Origin: Candidatus Villigracilis affinis
GTDB lineage: Bacteria > Chloroflexota > Anaerolineae > Anaerolineales > Villigracilaceae
NCBI GenBank assembly: GCA_016718275.1
Contig: JADKEA010000006.1
Span: 62,001 to 126,000, forward strand
DNA: 64,000 nucleotides
Direction of reading: 5' to 3'
This document shows, one piece after another, positions 35,398-43,917 of the stretch (within the stretch, counting starts at the first letter, position 1; every line of letters starts with the position of its first letter). Under the pieces are notes generated by a model. The model worked only from the letters and a program-made list of their open reading frames with translations, was not told where the DNA came from and did no database searches. The translations under genes were made by a program, and so were the position numbers.

Positions 35398-36642
35398 ATG
35401 AAAATGGGATTGGAAAACGAGCGCATCATCTCCAACCGACAGTTGATTCTGCTTCGTGACATCTCCTCCCTTTCGGCGGAGCTGAACATGCCATGTTATC
35501 TCGTCGGTGGTTCCGTGCGCGATATCCTGCTCGAACAACCCATCAACGACCTTGACATTGTCCTCGAAGCAAACGCTATCGAATTTGGCAATGCGCTCGT
35601 CAAAAAGATCGGCGGCAGGCTGACCACACACCCAAAATTTCACACCGCGATCTGGCACCTGCCCGAATCTCTTGCGGAACATATTCAACCTTCTTTTCTC
35701 GACCTCATCACAGCGCGCTCTGAAACTTATAAAACCCCAGGCGCATTGCCAACTGTAACGCCATCGACCATGGAAGATGACCTGCGCCGCCGCGATTTCA
35801 CCATCAACGCCATGGCCATCCGCCTCGACGGTGATCACTTCGGCGAACTGCTCGACCCCCTCAACGGACAAAGCGACCTAAAATACGGGCTTATCCGCAT
35901 TTTACATCCCCGTTCATTCATTGATGACCCCACACGCATCTTTCGCGCTATCCGCTACGAAGGCCGCTATTCGTTCCATCTTGAATCATCCACAAGCGAA
36001 TCGATCAACTCCACTTCGCTCGATATTTTCAGAATGTTAAGCGGAGAACGGATCCGCCATGAATTGGATTTGATATTTGAAGAAGAGCAAGCCTTGTCAA
36101 TGATCCAGCGATTACAGGAACTGAATACATTCAAATATATTCACCAAAAATTACCAGACTTCAACCCAGCCTATTCTGATTTCCTTGAAATGGATATGGG
36201 ATTGGATATCCCCGCCAGCCGGGCCGCCCTTGGGTATATCCTATGGCTGATGGATCTGAACGAGGATGCGATCCTGTCCATTTCAAGGCGGCTGGAGTTC
36301 ACATCCGAGTTAACACATTCCGTCTGGGCCGCCTCGCAATTGAAAAAAAGCCTGCCATTCCTTGCAAACTCAAAGCCAAGCCTGTGGGCACTTGCCCTTG
36401 AAAAGCTGCCTTTATTATCGGTCTATGTGGTGTATCTTGATTCCGGTGAAGGCTCATTGTTAAATTACATTTCATTCTGGCGTCATGTCAAACCCCATAC
36501 CACGGGAAACGACCTGAAAGCGCACGGCCTGCCGCCCGGCCCGCGCTATGGTGAAATCCTCACCCAACTCCGCGCCGCCTGGCTGGATGGGGAAATTACA
36601 AACGAAAAAGAAGAAAAGGAGTTGCTGAATACGCTGCTATGA
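35398..36642 (+). CDS. cca: tRNA CCA/poly(A) nucleotidyltransferase family protein
   Basis: A 414-residue class II nucleotidyltransferase. The catalytic signature CYLVGGSVRDILL (about 32-44) is followed by the metal-binding DLDIVLE (about 52-58), RRRDFTINAMA (about 138-148) and DPTRIFRAIRYEGRY (about 181-195), as in bacterial CCA- and A-adding enzymes. The C-terminal half is helical and diverged. Whether it adds CCA, only A, or only CC cannot be told. It overlaps the following hisN-like gene by 4 nt, so the two are coupled. Confidence 0.9.
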   Translation: MKMGLENERIISNRQLILLRDISSLSAELNMPCYLVGGSVRDILLEQPINDLDIVLEANAIEFGNALVKKIGGRLTTHPKFHTAIWHLPESLAEHIQPSFLDLITARSETYKTPGALPTVTPSTMEDDLRRRDFTINAMAIRLDGDHFGELLDPLNGQSDLKYGLIRILHPRSFIDDPTRIFRAIRYEGRYSFHLESSTSESINSTSLDIFRMLSGERIRHELDLIFEEEQALSMIQRLQELNTFKYIHQKLPDFNPAYSDFLEMDMGLDIPASRAALGYILWLMDLNEDAILSISRRLEFTSELTHSVWAASQLKKSLPFLANSKPSLWALALEKLPLLSVYVVYLDSGEGSLLNYISFWRHVKPHTTGNDLKAHGLPPGPRYGEILTQLRAAWLDGEITNEKEEKELLNTLL

Positions 36643-37409
36643 ATCTTCAACCGTACCTTGACTTTGCCACATCGCTGGCCTATCGTGCAGGCCGAATCAC
36701 AATGGGCTATTACAACACTGGCGTTCGCGCAGACATGAAGGAAAATAACGAACCCGTTACCATTGCCGACCATGAAGCCGAAAAATTCATCCGCGCCGAA
36801 ATCGAAAGGCAATATCCCGGTCACGCCATTATCGGGGAGGAATTCGGCCATACCAATGGAAACGGTGTCCCTTTTCGCTGGACCATTGACCCCATTGATG
36901 GAACAAAGTCATTTATCCGCAGTGTGCCTTTATACGGCGTGTTGATCGGTCTGGAGATAGAAGGCAAGATAAGCGTCGGCGCGGCGTATTATCCGCCACT
37001 CGATGAAATGCTCTGCGCAGCAGATGGACTCGGCTGCTGGTGGAATAGCCGCCGCGCGCACGTTTCAACCGTGGATGAAATTTCCCAGGCCTGTGTGGTC
37101 ACCTCCGATTTTCAGCGGCTCGCAGAAAAAGATTCCACACTGACAGAACGTTTCGCAAAGAAAAAAGCCTTGCTACGCACATGGGGTGATGCTTATGGAT
37201 ATATGCTCGTCGCCACCGGCCGGGCTGAAGTATGTGTCGATCCGTTTTTAGACATTTGGGATTATGGCCCTTATCCGGTGATCCTACGTGAAGCGGGTGG
37301 ATATTTCGGCACCTGGTCCGGGCAGGAAGGTCATACACCCGGAGATGCGCTGGCTTGCAACGCCGCCCTTAAACAGGAAGTTGTCAAATTGATGATGCAA
37401 GGTTCTTAA
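36639..37409 (+). CDS. hisN: Inositol-monophosphatase-family phosphatase, histidinol-phosphatase-like
   Basis: A 256-residue Li+-sensitive, Mg2+-dependent phosphatase. The metal-site motifs are IIGEEFG (about 66-72), TIDPIDGTKSFIRS (about 84-97) and DIWDYGPYPVILREAGG (about 206-222). Overall sequence is closest in feel to the HisN type that makes L-histidinol, but inositol or fructose-bisphosphate activities cannot be excluded. Translationally coupled to the CCA-type gene upstream. Confidence 0.82.
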   Translation: MNLQPYLDFATSLAYRAGRITMGYYNTGVRADMKENNEPVTIADHEAEKFIRAEIERQYPGHAIIGEEFGHTNGNGVPFRWTIDPIDGTKSFIRSVPLYGVLIGLEIEGKISVGAAYYPPLDEMLCAADGLGCWWNSRRAHVSTVDEISQACVVTSDFQRLAEKDSTLTERFAKKKALLRTWGDAYGYMLVATGRAEVCVDPFLDIWDYGPYPVILREAGGYFGTWSGQEGHTPGDALACNAALKQEVVKLMMQGS

Positions 37410-37422
37410 AACGTCGAAATGC

Positions 37423-37452
37423 TTGCATTCATGCATCATCCTAATATATAAT
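37423..37452 (+). promoter_or_regulatory. Strong promoter giving a probable leaderless transcript
   Basis: TTGCAT (37423-37428), an 18-nt spacer and a perfect TATAAT (37447-37452). The expected start of transcription is at about 37459, which is the A of the ATG of the DUF2726 gene. Confidence 0.65.
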
Positions 37453-37458
37453 CATCCA

Positions 37459-38040
37459 ATGGCAAACACCGAGAGACTGCCTTACAGGTTACGCGAGCCT
37501 TTTCTCGCGACCACAGAACTGGCTCTTTTTCGCGCATTACAACAGATGGTTGGGGCGAGATATTTGATCTGTCCAAAAGTTGCCTTGAACGACATTTTTT
37601 ACATTGTGCGCCCAAACGAAAACGTGCATTTCTTCAACAAGTTCTTTCGAAAGCACGTTGACTTTTTACTCTGCGATCCGCAAACCCTGACCCCCGCATT
37701 TGGGATCGAGATCGTACGTCCCATTTCAAAAAACGAAACACGCGAAAGCGATAAGTTCATAGAGGAACTATTCATTGACGCAGGTCTGCCGCTCGTACAT
37801 GTTCCCTCCAGCCAGACATATGACCCTTCTGATATTGTTTCACTCTTCCAACTGGCGGTGACGAAGATCGGCGGAACCGTGTCGCTGCGAATTGACAGCA
37901 CATCCGACTCCGTGCCACTTTGCCCTGTGTGTGGGAAAATGATGGTCCTGCGAATCAATCGCGACGGAGCCCGCTCCGGGAAAAAATATTACGGCTGTAT
38001 GGACAGTCCACGTTGCGCAGGCCTTGTGCCGATCGACTAA
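37459..38040 (+). CDS. DUF2726 protein with topoisomerase-type zinc finger
   Basis: A 193-residue protein. The N-terminal 130 residues match DUF2726 (LREPFLATTELALFRALQQM, VDFLLCDPQTLTPAFGIEI), a PD-(D/E)XK-nuclease-like fold in which an acidic residue in VDFLLCD and GIEI could be catalytic. The last 45 residues form a four-Cys zinc ribbon of the topoisomerase I type (CPVCGKMM ... YYGCMDSPRCAG). The combination suggests a DNA-related protein. The start at 37459 fits the promoter position; the frame extends upstream to 37423, but that region is the promoter itself. Confidence 0.82.
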   Translation: MANTERLPYRLREPFLATTELALFRALQQMVGARYLICPKVALNDIFYIVRPNENVHFFNKFFRKHVDFLLCDPQTLTPAFGIEIVRPISKNETRESDKFIEELFIDAGLPLVHVPSSQTYDPSDIVSLFQLAVTKIGGTVSLRIDSTSDSVPLCPVCGKMMVLRINRDGARSGKKYYGCMDSPRCAGLVPID

Positions 38041-38075
38041 AAAATCTCCGCTCGTTAGTGAGCGGAGATTTTTGT
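38039..38075. terminator. Bidirectional terminator
   Basis: Stem AAAAATCTCCGCTC / GAGCGGAGATTTTT around a 6-nt loop, between the convergent DUF2726 (+) and NmrA-like (-) genes. Confidence 0.92.
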
Positions 38076-38977
38076 TAGAAATGCCTTGCCAATTCGGACG
38101 CGTATTGCCTGCCCACGCCAGCACGATGCTCCAAAAGCCAATCTTTCAAACTGGTCTTACAACGCGGCGCCTCTCTGGAAATGAGCAGGTTCGCCATTAA
38201 TCCATCCACCTCTTCCGGCGTCAGCATCACATCGTTGACAAACAGGCTCATGAATTGCGCCGCAAACAAAGCCAAGCGGGGGTGGAATGATACAAGCGGT
38301 CTTTTCACACCAACCGATCGTCCGATCAACTCCACCATTTCCTTGAAAGTGAATTCCTCGGGGCCAACTGCATCCCAAACATAATTATCCTTGGAATACA
38401 CAGCTTCCACAGCTAGTTTTGCAAGGTCATCCACATAGACTGGGGAAAGTTTATATGAACCATCCCCGGGCAGGCCAAATAAGGGAAGCCTTCTCAAAAG
38501 CCAGGCGATATTATTGATGAGGATATCCTCCTTGCCAAATAGAACCGTGGGGCGAAGGATCGCGTAACTCATCCCAGATTCGCTCACCGTTTTTTCATTG
38601 GCGGCCTTCCCCCAAAAATACGGAAGATGCGACTCAGCAGATGGATTCGTAATACTGATATGCACGATACGCTTCACGCCTGCTTTTGCGGCAGCATCCA
38701 CCAGAATCTTTGTGTTTTCAACAGCGCGGGGCTGTGTGTTGCTGCCTTTGTCAAAGCGAACCCAGTAGGTATTGACAAGCACATCCATTCCGCGCAGATT
38801 CTGGACCAATTCCTCCTTGTTGCCAAAATCCAAAGGGAATGCTTTTACTTTTCCGCCAAACGGGTCGGGGCGGTTCGGGTGATTGGTCAGGGTAAACACT
38901 TCTTCACCGCGTTCAAGAAGACGTTTGGTAATATATTTACCTGAATAACTAAAGGCACCTGTTACTGCGATTTTCAT
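38075..38977 (-). CDS. NmrA/SDR-like NAD(P)-binding protein
   Basis: A 300-residue extended-SDR-type protein, Rossmann motif ITVTGAFSYSGKYI-like at the N-terminus (KIAVTGAFSYSGKYI, residues 2-16), resembling complex I NDUFA9-like and NmrA proteins. The usual YxxxK catalytic pair is not obvious, so it may be a binding or assembly factor rather than an oxidoreductase. It is co-transcribed, 9 nt downstream, with a MarR/GbsR regulator, and an AAGGAG precedes the ATG. The regulator probably controls this gene. Confidence 0.82.
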   Translation of the reverse strand: MKIAVTGAFSYSGKYITKRLLERGEEVFTLTNHPNRPDPFGGKVKAFPLDFGNKEELVQNLRGMDVLVNTYWVRFDKGSNTQPRAVENTKILVDAAAKAGVKRIVHISITNPSAESHLPYFWGKAANEKTVSESGMSYAILRPTVLFGKEDILINNIAWLLRRLPLFGLPGDGSYKLSPVYVDDLAKLAVEAVYSKDNYVWDAVGPEEFTFKEMVELIGRSVGVKRPLVSFHPRLALFAAQFMSLFVNDVMLTPEEVDGLMANLLISREAPRCKTSLKDWLLEHRAGVGRQYASELARHF

Positions 38978-38986
38978 TTTAGCTCC

Positions 38987-39517
38987 TTACTTTAAAATAG
39001 ATAGTATATTTTTGACGTTTGACAATCCCAGGCTCTCCAGCCTAACCACTGCCCGCGTCAGGCTGTCAATCGCATTGAAAAACTCCTGCAAAGCCTGAAC
39101 ACGTTTGTAGATGAAGTCGATCTCATCCTTATCGCCACTGACCTCTCCAGCTTCGAGTTTGGCAAGCGTATCCCCCACAGAGCGGATGGCGCTATCAAAC
39201 TCACTGTTTTGCCTTTCGCGCAGGATCGAGCGGATGGATTTGTAAAAATCATCCTCCGCCATGTAATAATCCTTGCGGTCGGCCAGTTTTGATGAACGAT
39301 GCACCAATCCCATGCGTGCCAGTGTGCGGACCTCGGTACTGACCGCCCCTTTCGTCAGCCCGGTCGCCTGAACGATCTCATCCAGCGAAAGCGGATTGGG
39401 GGAAAGATACAGCACGGCGAAGATCGCCCCCATGCCTTTTGGGAAACCCCAAAAACGGCTGATCTGGCTAAGTCCTTCTGTGAAATCCTGTTTGAGTTGG
39501 GAAACTTTTGTAGGCAT
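38987..39517 (-). CDS. GbsR/MarR-family transcriptional regulator
   Basis: A 176-residue winged-helix protein. The core (about 25-85) contains GFPKGMGAIFAVLYLSPNPL, SLDEIVQATGLTKGAVSTEV and VHRSSKLADRKDYY (the wing), matching GbsR-type MarR proteins. The C-terminal third is helical and likely mediates dimerisation. It begins 11 nt from a perfect 30-bp palindrome, making autoregulation very likely, and lies directly upstream of the NmrA-like gene in the same operon. Confidence 0.88.
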   Translation of the reverse strand: MPTKVSQLKQDFTEGLSQISRFWGFPKGMGAIFAVLYLSPNPLSLDEIVQATGLTKGAVSTEVRTLARMGLVHRSSKLADRKDYYMAEDDFYKSIRSILRERQNSEFDSAIRSVGDTLAKLEAGEVSGDKDEIDFIYKRVQALQEFFNAIDSLTRAVVRLESLGLSNVKNILSILK

Positions 39518-39527
39518 GCCTATCCTT

Positions 39528-39557
39528 TACTACGTTTAGTAATTACTAAACGTAGTA
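39528..39557. promoter_or_regulatory. Perfect 30-bp palindromic operator of the GbsR/MarR regulator
   Basis: Half-site TACTACGTTTAGTAA followed by its exact reverse complement TTACTAAACGTAGTA. Each half contains a smaller inverted repeat TACTA-CGTT-TAGTA. It lies immediately upstream of the regulator start, covering the region expected for its promoter. Confidence 0.8.
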
Positions 39558-39585
39558 TACGTTACACCTGCCAGACTGTCAAGAA

Positions 39586-39613
39586 CAAAAAAGCCGCCAA
39601 TTGGCGGCTTCGA
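39586..39613 (-). terminator. Terminator of the preceding minus-strand secreted protein gene
   Basis: On the minus strand AAGCCGCCAATTGGCGGCTT followed by a T run (TTTTTTG); the plus-strand sequence starts AAAAAAGCCGCC. Confidence 0.82.
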
Positions 39614-39632
39614 GCGGTACAGATTTTCAAAT

Positions 39633-40244
39633 TTAGGGGGTTTCGATAAATAACCGGAGAAACTCCTCCCCCGTCTTCCCCTGCCCATCATCCAAATATT
39701 TTTGAATAGGCACACGTACAACCAAATGCTCCGTTTCGCTTTTATCAAACCAAAATTCCACAAACCCATAATTCCCCTGCAGTTCATCGCGAGGAATCTC
39801 CATGACCATCGCCATGACTTGCGCCATCCAATTTCCAAACAATTCATCATCTGCCAAATCAACTACAGTGAGGTGGACATAAATATCCGTTTCCATCACG
39901 CCGAACGTGGAATGACCATCCGCATAAATACAATCCTCCCCAAACAAATTTGCATTTGCGCGCGAGTTGGGGTCCATGGCGCGAACCGCTTCGTCGATCT
40001 TCTTTGTCAATTCGGGCGCATCATGATATGCCCATGTAAAAGCACAGCCTTCATAGGCGGGTGTGAAAGTGACTGTTTCAGTAGCAGTAACTGTATCGAT
40101 GGTCTCCGCAACGAATGTGACAGTTTCACTTGGGGGTAGGTCACTCGCGGCTGGCTGTTTAGCGACATTATTTTGCAAAGCAAAGACGCCTGCAGTGGCA
40201 GCTACAACAAGTGTGGCAGCGATCCAATTGCGTATTTTTTTCAT
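39633..40244 (-). CDS. Exported or membrane-anchored hypothetical protein
   Basis: About 203 residues with an N-terminal signal-anchor (IRNWIAATLVVAATAGVFAL), a Thr/Val/Pro-rich spacer (PPSETVTFVAETIDTVTATE) and a globular domain beginning at about 65 (YEGCAFTWAYHDAPELTKKI) with two Cys residues (GCAF, EDCIY) able to form a disulfide. No family recognised. A small palindrome related to the MarR-type operator lies just upstream (40272-40286). Start at 40244 gives a standard signal; 40265 is an alternative. Confidence 0.6.
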   Translation of the reverse strand: MKKIRNWIAATLVVAATAGVFALQNNVAKQPAASDLPPSETVTFVAETIDTVTATETVTFTPAYEGCAFTWAYHDAPELTKKIDEAVRAMDPNSRANANLFGEDCIYADGHSTFGVMETDIYVHLTVVDLADDELFGNWMAQVMAMVMEIPRDELQGNYGFVEFWFDKSETEHLVVRVPIQKYLDDGQGKTGEEFLRLFIETP

Positions 40245-40271
40245 AAGGCTTTCGTCCCTTGCCATTGAGCA

Positions 40272-40286
40272 ATACTATCGTAGTAT
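40272..40286. promoter_or_regulatory. Second TACTA-n-TAGTA palindrome
   Basis: ATACTATCGTAGTAT, a 15-bp imperfect palindrome with the TACTA / TAGTA arms seen in the operator at 39528-39557. Lies just upstream of the start of the exported hypothetical protein. Confidence 0.45.
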
Positions 40287-40291
40287 AGAAA

Positions 40292-40344
40292 TTGGTGGGC
40301 GCTGTCTCGGCGGCGAAACTGCCGCTTGAACACGCACCCACCAA
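40292..40344. repeat. Inverted repeat downstream of the FecR lipoprotein gene
   Basis: Arms TTGGTGGG (40292-40299) and CCCACCAA (40337-40344), with a further small stem inside the loop. May act as a weak terminator or processing element for the FecR-type gene. Confidence 0.4.
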
Positions 40345-40389
40345 AAGGTCGAAAAGAATCGTAATGATCGGTCTGGTTATATACCCAAA

Positions 40390-41259
40390 TTAGTTTGGAT
40401 AACCGCCGTTGTCATTACCGCCGTCATCGTCATCGTCGTCATCATTGTTATTGTTGTCGTTACCGTTATCGTTTCCGTTGTTATCATTCTCGTTTTCGGA
40501 GTCTGGATAATCGGATGGGTCGGGAACTTCATCCAGAAAATCTGGCAACTCGGGAATTTCATCCAACCATTCCTGAATTTCAGAGCTATCGATCAAAAGA
40601 GGCTCAATGGGCGGGAAGTTGCCTTCAATATAAGTGTACTCACCTTCGACCAATTCAACTTCATTGCCATTTCCGTCTTTGAGGGAACAATGACCTTCAA
40701 GGCAGGAGGCTTTTAGCTTTTTGGTTTCAGGGTCATATTCCACGCGCATGAGACTGCCGCGCACCGAAGCAACACCCGACGGAGTTTCCACTTCGAGTGA
40801 TCCGCCATTCAAAAGAATGTAGACCTTCCCGAACAGCAACTCGATGACAGTTTTGGGCTGGCCATTCTCTTCCACAAGCTGAGGAACCGTAAAGGAAGAA
40901 TTCGGGCCTACGCGCACGATCGTGCCTTCAGGAAGTAAATCCAGCCTGGCGCGGCCTTCTGCACCGGTTTCCACACCACCTGTGGGAAGAATGTTCGTAC
41001 CCACCATGGCGGGCGCAAAGTCATTGGTGGAAAGCATGCGAGCCATGACTTCATTCTGAACATCAGAGATGGTTGCTTCACGCTCCGGGGCAGTGGTTGC
41101 AGTTGGAATCGGCTCAACCTCGGCAGGGATATCGACTGCGGGGCCAACTTGAGAGGCTGGTTCTTCCGTGGCAACGGGAGCTTCAACCGGTGATACGGCA
41201 GGCGCACAGGCCCCCAAGAGTAATGTCAAAAGTACAAGAATAACTGTCAGCTTTTTCAT
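40390..41259 (-). CDS. FecR-domain lipoprotein with Asn/Asp-rich tail
   Basis: A 289-residue surface lipoprotein: signal peptide with lipobox LLLGAC (Cys at 18), a Pro/Thr/Glu-rich linker (to about 60) and a FecR-type beta domain (GRARLDLLPEGTIVRVGPNS, VIELLFGKVYILLNGGSLEV, VETPSGVASVRGSLMRV). A coiled acidic segment (LDEIPELPDFLDEVPDPSDY) leads to an extreme C-terminal tail made of about 30 Asn, Asp and Gly residues. The tail is encoded by short CAT/TCG-type repeats and may be unstable in length. FecR proteins without FecI partner are common in Chloroflexota surfaces. AAGG precedes the ATG. Confidence 0.85.
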   Translation of the reverse strand: MKKLTVILVLLTLLLGACAPAVSPVEAPVATEEPASQVGPAVDIPAEVEPIPTATTAPEREATISDVQNEVMARMLSTNDFAPAMVGTNILPTGGVETGAEGRARLDLLPEGTIVRVGPNSSFTVPQLVEENGQPKTVIELLFGKVYILLNGGSLEVETPSGVASVRGSLMRVEYDPETKKLKASCLEGHCSLKDGNGNEVELVEGEYTYIEGNFPPIEPLLIDSSEIQEWLDEIPELPDFLDEVPDPSDYPDSENENDNNGNDNGNDNNNNDDDDDDDGGNDNGGYPN

Positions 41260-41302
41260 AAGATTTACCTTTCTCCTATATCTACCTTAATCGCATTATA
41301 TA

Positions 41303-42493
41303 CTATTTCAAAATATCAGCCGCGGCGGCGGCCATGAGGGCTGAACCGTTGATCAGCGCCTGTTCATCGAAATCAAATTTGGGGTGATGATGGCCGTAAT
41401 CAAGCTGTTTTTCCTGATTATTCGAACCGATGAAGAAATAACATCCATCAACCTTTGCCTGCATATAGGCCATGTCTTCGGCGCCCATCGTGAGATAAGG
41501 TGAGTTGTCATGATTCAGGCTCGGGAGCAGGTTTCGCGCGGTTTCCTGTACTCTGGCTGTGACCAACTCGGCGTTGATCAATGCCGGGGTAAGCTGCTTC
41601 ACCATCATCTCCACCTGACACCCCATCGCAGAAGCTACGCCTTTCACCACTTCATCAAAACGCTGCAAGACCTTCGTCCGTACCTGCGGGTTAAAGGTGC
41701 GGATCGTTCCCTGCATCGTCACCTCCTTTGGAATAACATTGAAAGCCGTGCCGCCATTGATCACCGTAAAACTGATGACCGCCGTCTCCAGCGGACCGAC
41801 ATTGCGCGAAACAATAGATTGCGAAGCAGAGACAATCTGCGCTGCGCAAACCACCGGATCGACCGCCAGATCAGGGATCGCCCCGTGGCCGCCCTTGCCA
41901 ATGACCTTGATCTTGAATTCCTCGGCCCCCGCCATCACCGGACCTTTGGCAACATTCACCCAGCCGAGCGGTTTTTCATTCCACAAGTGCAAAGAGAGGG
42001 TCATATCCACTCTGGGGCCATCCAGCACGCCATCGCGCATCATCATTTCCGCGCCACCAACCTCCTCCCCATTGTTGCCTTCTTCAGAGGGTTGAAAACA
42101 GAACTTGACCGTGCCCGCCAGTTCATTCTTGTGTTGATTTAATATCTTCGCCACAGTCAGGCCGATGGCGGTATGACCATCATGTCCGCAGGCATGCATC
42201 ACCCCAGCACTTTGTGAGGCGTATTCCGCGCCCGTTTCTTCATGGATCGGCAGGGCATCCATATCGAAACGCAGGAGCAGGGTGGGGCCGGGCTTTGCAC
42301 CTTCAAGCAGACCGACCACGCCGGTCTTGCCAACGCCTTTTGTCACTTCAAGGCCGAGCGCTTCCAATTCCTTTGCCACAATTCCACTGGTGCGAATTTC
42401 CCTAAACCCCAATTCGGGGTGAACGTGAAAATCGCGGCGCAAAGATTGGGTATAAGGAAATAACGATCTGGCCTCACTGAAAAAATCGGTCAT
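41303..42493 (-). CDS. M20-family amidohydrolase (hippurate hydrolase / N-acyl amino acid type)
   Basis: A 396-residue zinc peptidase. Motifs typical of the M20D branch: HPELGFREIRTS (about 21-32), MHACGHDGHTAIG (about 98-110), FQPSEEGNNGEEVGGAEMM (about 134-152) and an SLHLWNEKPLGWV segment. These enzymes cleave N-acylated amino acids, hippurate or indole-acetyl-amino acids. A member of a minus-strand run with the MBL-fold gene 12 nt upstream. The final His ligand is in HHHPKFDFDE. Confidence 0.92.
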   Translation of the reverse strand: MTDFFSEARSLFPYTQSLRRDFHVHPELGFREIRTSGIVAKELEALGLEVTKGVGKTGVVGLLEGAKPGPTLLLRFDMDALPIHEETGAEYASQSAGVMHACGHDGHTAIGLTVAKILNQHKNELAGTVKFCFQPSEEGNNGEEVGGAEMMMRDGVLDGPRVDMTLSLHLWNEKPLGWVNVAKGPVMAGAEEFKIKVIGKGGHGAIPDLAVDPVVCAAQIVSASQSIVSRNVGPLETAVISFTVINGGTAFNVIPKEVTMQGTIRTFNPQVRTKVLQRFDEVVKGVASAMGCQVEMMVKQLTPALINAELVTARVQETARNLLPSLNHDNSPYLTMGAEDMAYMQAKVDGCYFFIGSNNQEKQLDYGHHHPKFDFDEQALINGSALMAAAAADILK

Positions 42494-42505
42494 AAGTTCT
42501 CCTGG

Positions 42506-43072
42506 TTATTTTCCGTGTCCCGGAAATATGGTTTTTATAGGATGCTTGCGAATTCTATCCCAGCTTGCCCTTGAAACGGTATCACTCTCTGGTAATACAA
42601 AAATCGGAGGCAAATCACCCGTAAATACAAATCCTTCATCAAGGATAAGTGACACACTGTCATCGCTGTGGCCTGGTGTGTGGATGATCTCCCCGGACAG
42701 CCCCAACCTGGCGAGGAAATTTCGGCTCTCTTCGACCTTCAGCCTGATACTGTCATTCGTTGTGATTGGGTGGTAGGGATGGCTTTTGGTTTTGAAGAAT
42801 TCCGTCATCTGGAGAATGAAATCAACCTGCACGTCCAGCAGAATATGTTTGACACCGAGCTTCTTCAGCTCCTGAGTCATCCCTGCATGGTCTGGGTGGA
42901 AGTGTGTGACAAGAAGGTATTGAATCTCCTGAATCAATATCCCCTTTCGTTTCATTTCCGCCGAAAATTGCGGCAGCGTCCCCGGCCAGCCGCAATCCAC
43001 CAGCAATTTCCCGCCTCGGATGTCAATTGCATAGTAATTGGTCGACAGATAGCCGACGTTAATGATGTTCAT
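42506..43072 (-). CDS. Metallo-beta-lactamase-fold hydrolase
   Basis: A 188-residue MBL-fold protein. The metal motif appears as THFHPDHAG (HxHxDH, about 57-65), HTPGHSDDSVSLIL (about 128-141) and FTGDLPPIF with the bridging Asp. The C-terminal His is in FPGHGK. Size and simple architecture resemble glyoxalase II-like or quorum-quenching lactonases, but no specific substrate can be named. It is 12 nt from the M20 amidohydrolase, so the two are probably co-expressed. Confidence 0.88.
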   Translation of the reverse strand: MNIINVGYLSTNYYAIDIRGGKLLVDCGWPGTLPQFSAEMKRKGILIQEIQYLLVTHFHPDHAGMTQELKKLGVKHILLDVQVDFILQMTEFFKTKSHPYHPITTNDSIRLKVEESRNFLARLGLSGEIIHTPGHSDDSVSLILDEGFVFTGDLPPIFVLPESDTVSRASWDRIRKHPIKTIFPGHGK

Positions 43073-43134
43073 GCCACATTCATATCATGCAAGCCTAATA
43101 AGCGGTGAGGTTAGGCACTTCTACAATGATATTG

Positions 43135-43863
43135 TTATCCGTACTTCACAACCCTGAATTTCTCTTCATATCGCGGATTTTCTTCCGTGCTATCTTCGGT
43201 ACGACGGGTTTTGAAGCGCTCGATCAAGGCGTTGGGGTCTTGCACCTGGGTTTTGTGCTCGAGGATGGCCTGCATTTTGATATCCCAAGTGTCGGTGACA
43301 TCAATGGCGGTATTGGGCTGGTTGGTAAGCGAGCACCAGACTTCCTTGGGCATATGCGGCTCGAAACCTTGCGCAAGCAAATCAGGGAAATAGGCGATAT
43401 TGCCGGCAGCGGGGAAAACCGCATCCAAAACGACCTGTCCGCAGGCGCGGTGATCGGGATGATTGATGCCGTAGGTGGCGAACAGAGTTTGCGGATCACA
43501 GGTGACGAGGATATCGGGCTTGTGCCTGCGAATTTCGCGTACGATGTCACGGCGCAGATTCAAGTCTGGGATGAGGTACCCGTCCGGGAGGTCCATGAAA
43601 TGAACCGAGCCTGCGCCGATGATCTTTGCCGCGTTGTTTTGTTCCCCGTGTCGCAGTCCACATAATTTTTCAGGAGTCATCTCAGGGTGCGTGGCAGGGT
43701 TAAATCCCTTGTCGCCGCAAGTCAAAAGAATATAAGTGACCTTGTGCCCGTCGCGCGCCCAACGGGCCAAGGTGGCCCCGCAAAAAAATTCGGGGTCATC
43801 AGGGTGGGCGAGAATCACAAGAACGTTTTGGGGGGATATCCAGTTTTCAGGTTGTAGGGTCAT
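43135..43863 (-). CDS. PIG-L/LmbE-family deacetylase
   Basis: A 242-residue zinc-dependent N-deacetylase. The signature AHPDDPEFFCGATLARWARDG (about 19-39; written in part as AHPDD) binds zinc through the His and Asp, with the second His in NHPDHRACGQVV (about 133-144). Family members deacetylate N-acetylglucosaminyl groups in mycothiol, bacillithiol or lipid precursors. No thiol-synthesis genes are nearby, so the substrate is open. Minus strand, in a run with ricT upstream. Confidence 0.88.
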   Translation of the reverse strand: MTLQPENWISPQNVLVILAHPDDPEFFCGATLARWARDGHKVTYILLTCGDKGFNPATHPEMTPEKLCGLRHGEQNNAAKIIGAGSVHFMDLPDGYLIPDLNLRRDIVREIRRHKPDILVTCDPQTLFATYGINHPDHRACGQVVLDAVFPAAGNIAYFPDLLAQGFEPHMPKEVWCSLTNQPNTAIDVTDTWDIKMQAILEHKTQVQDPNALIERFKTRRTEDSTEENPRYEEKFRVVKYG

Positions 43864-43874
43864 GGGGATTTGAA

Positions 43875-43915
43875 TTACAGAGCACGAATCGTAGTGGGTG
43901 ATTCGTGCTCTGTAA
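43875..43915. terminator. Perfect hairpin between ricT and the PIG-L gene
   Basis: 16-bp perfect inverted repeat TTACAGAGCACGAATC / GATTCGTGCTCTGTAA with a 9-nt loop, right after the ricT stop codon on the minus strand. No long T run, so it may also be a processing or pause site. Confidence 0.65.
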
Positions 43916-43917
43916 AA

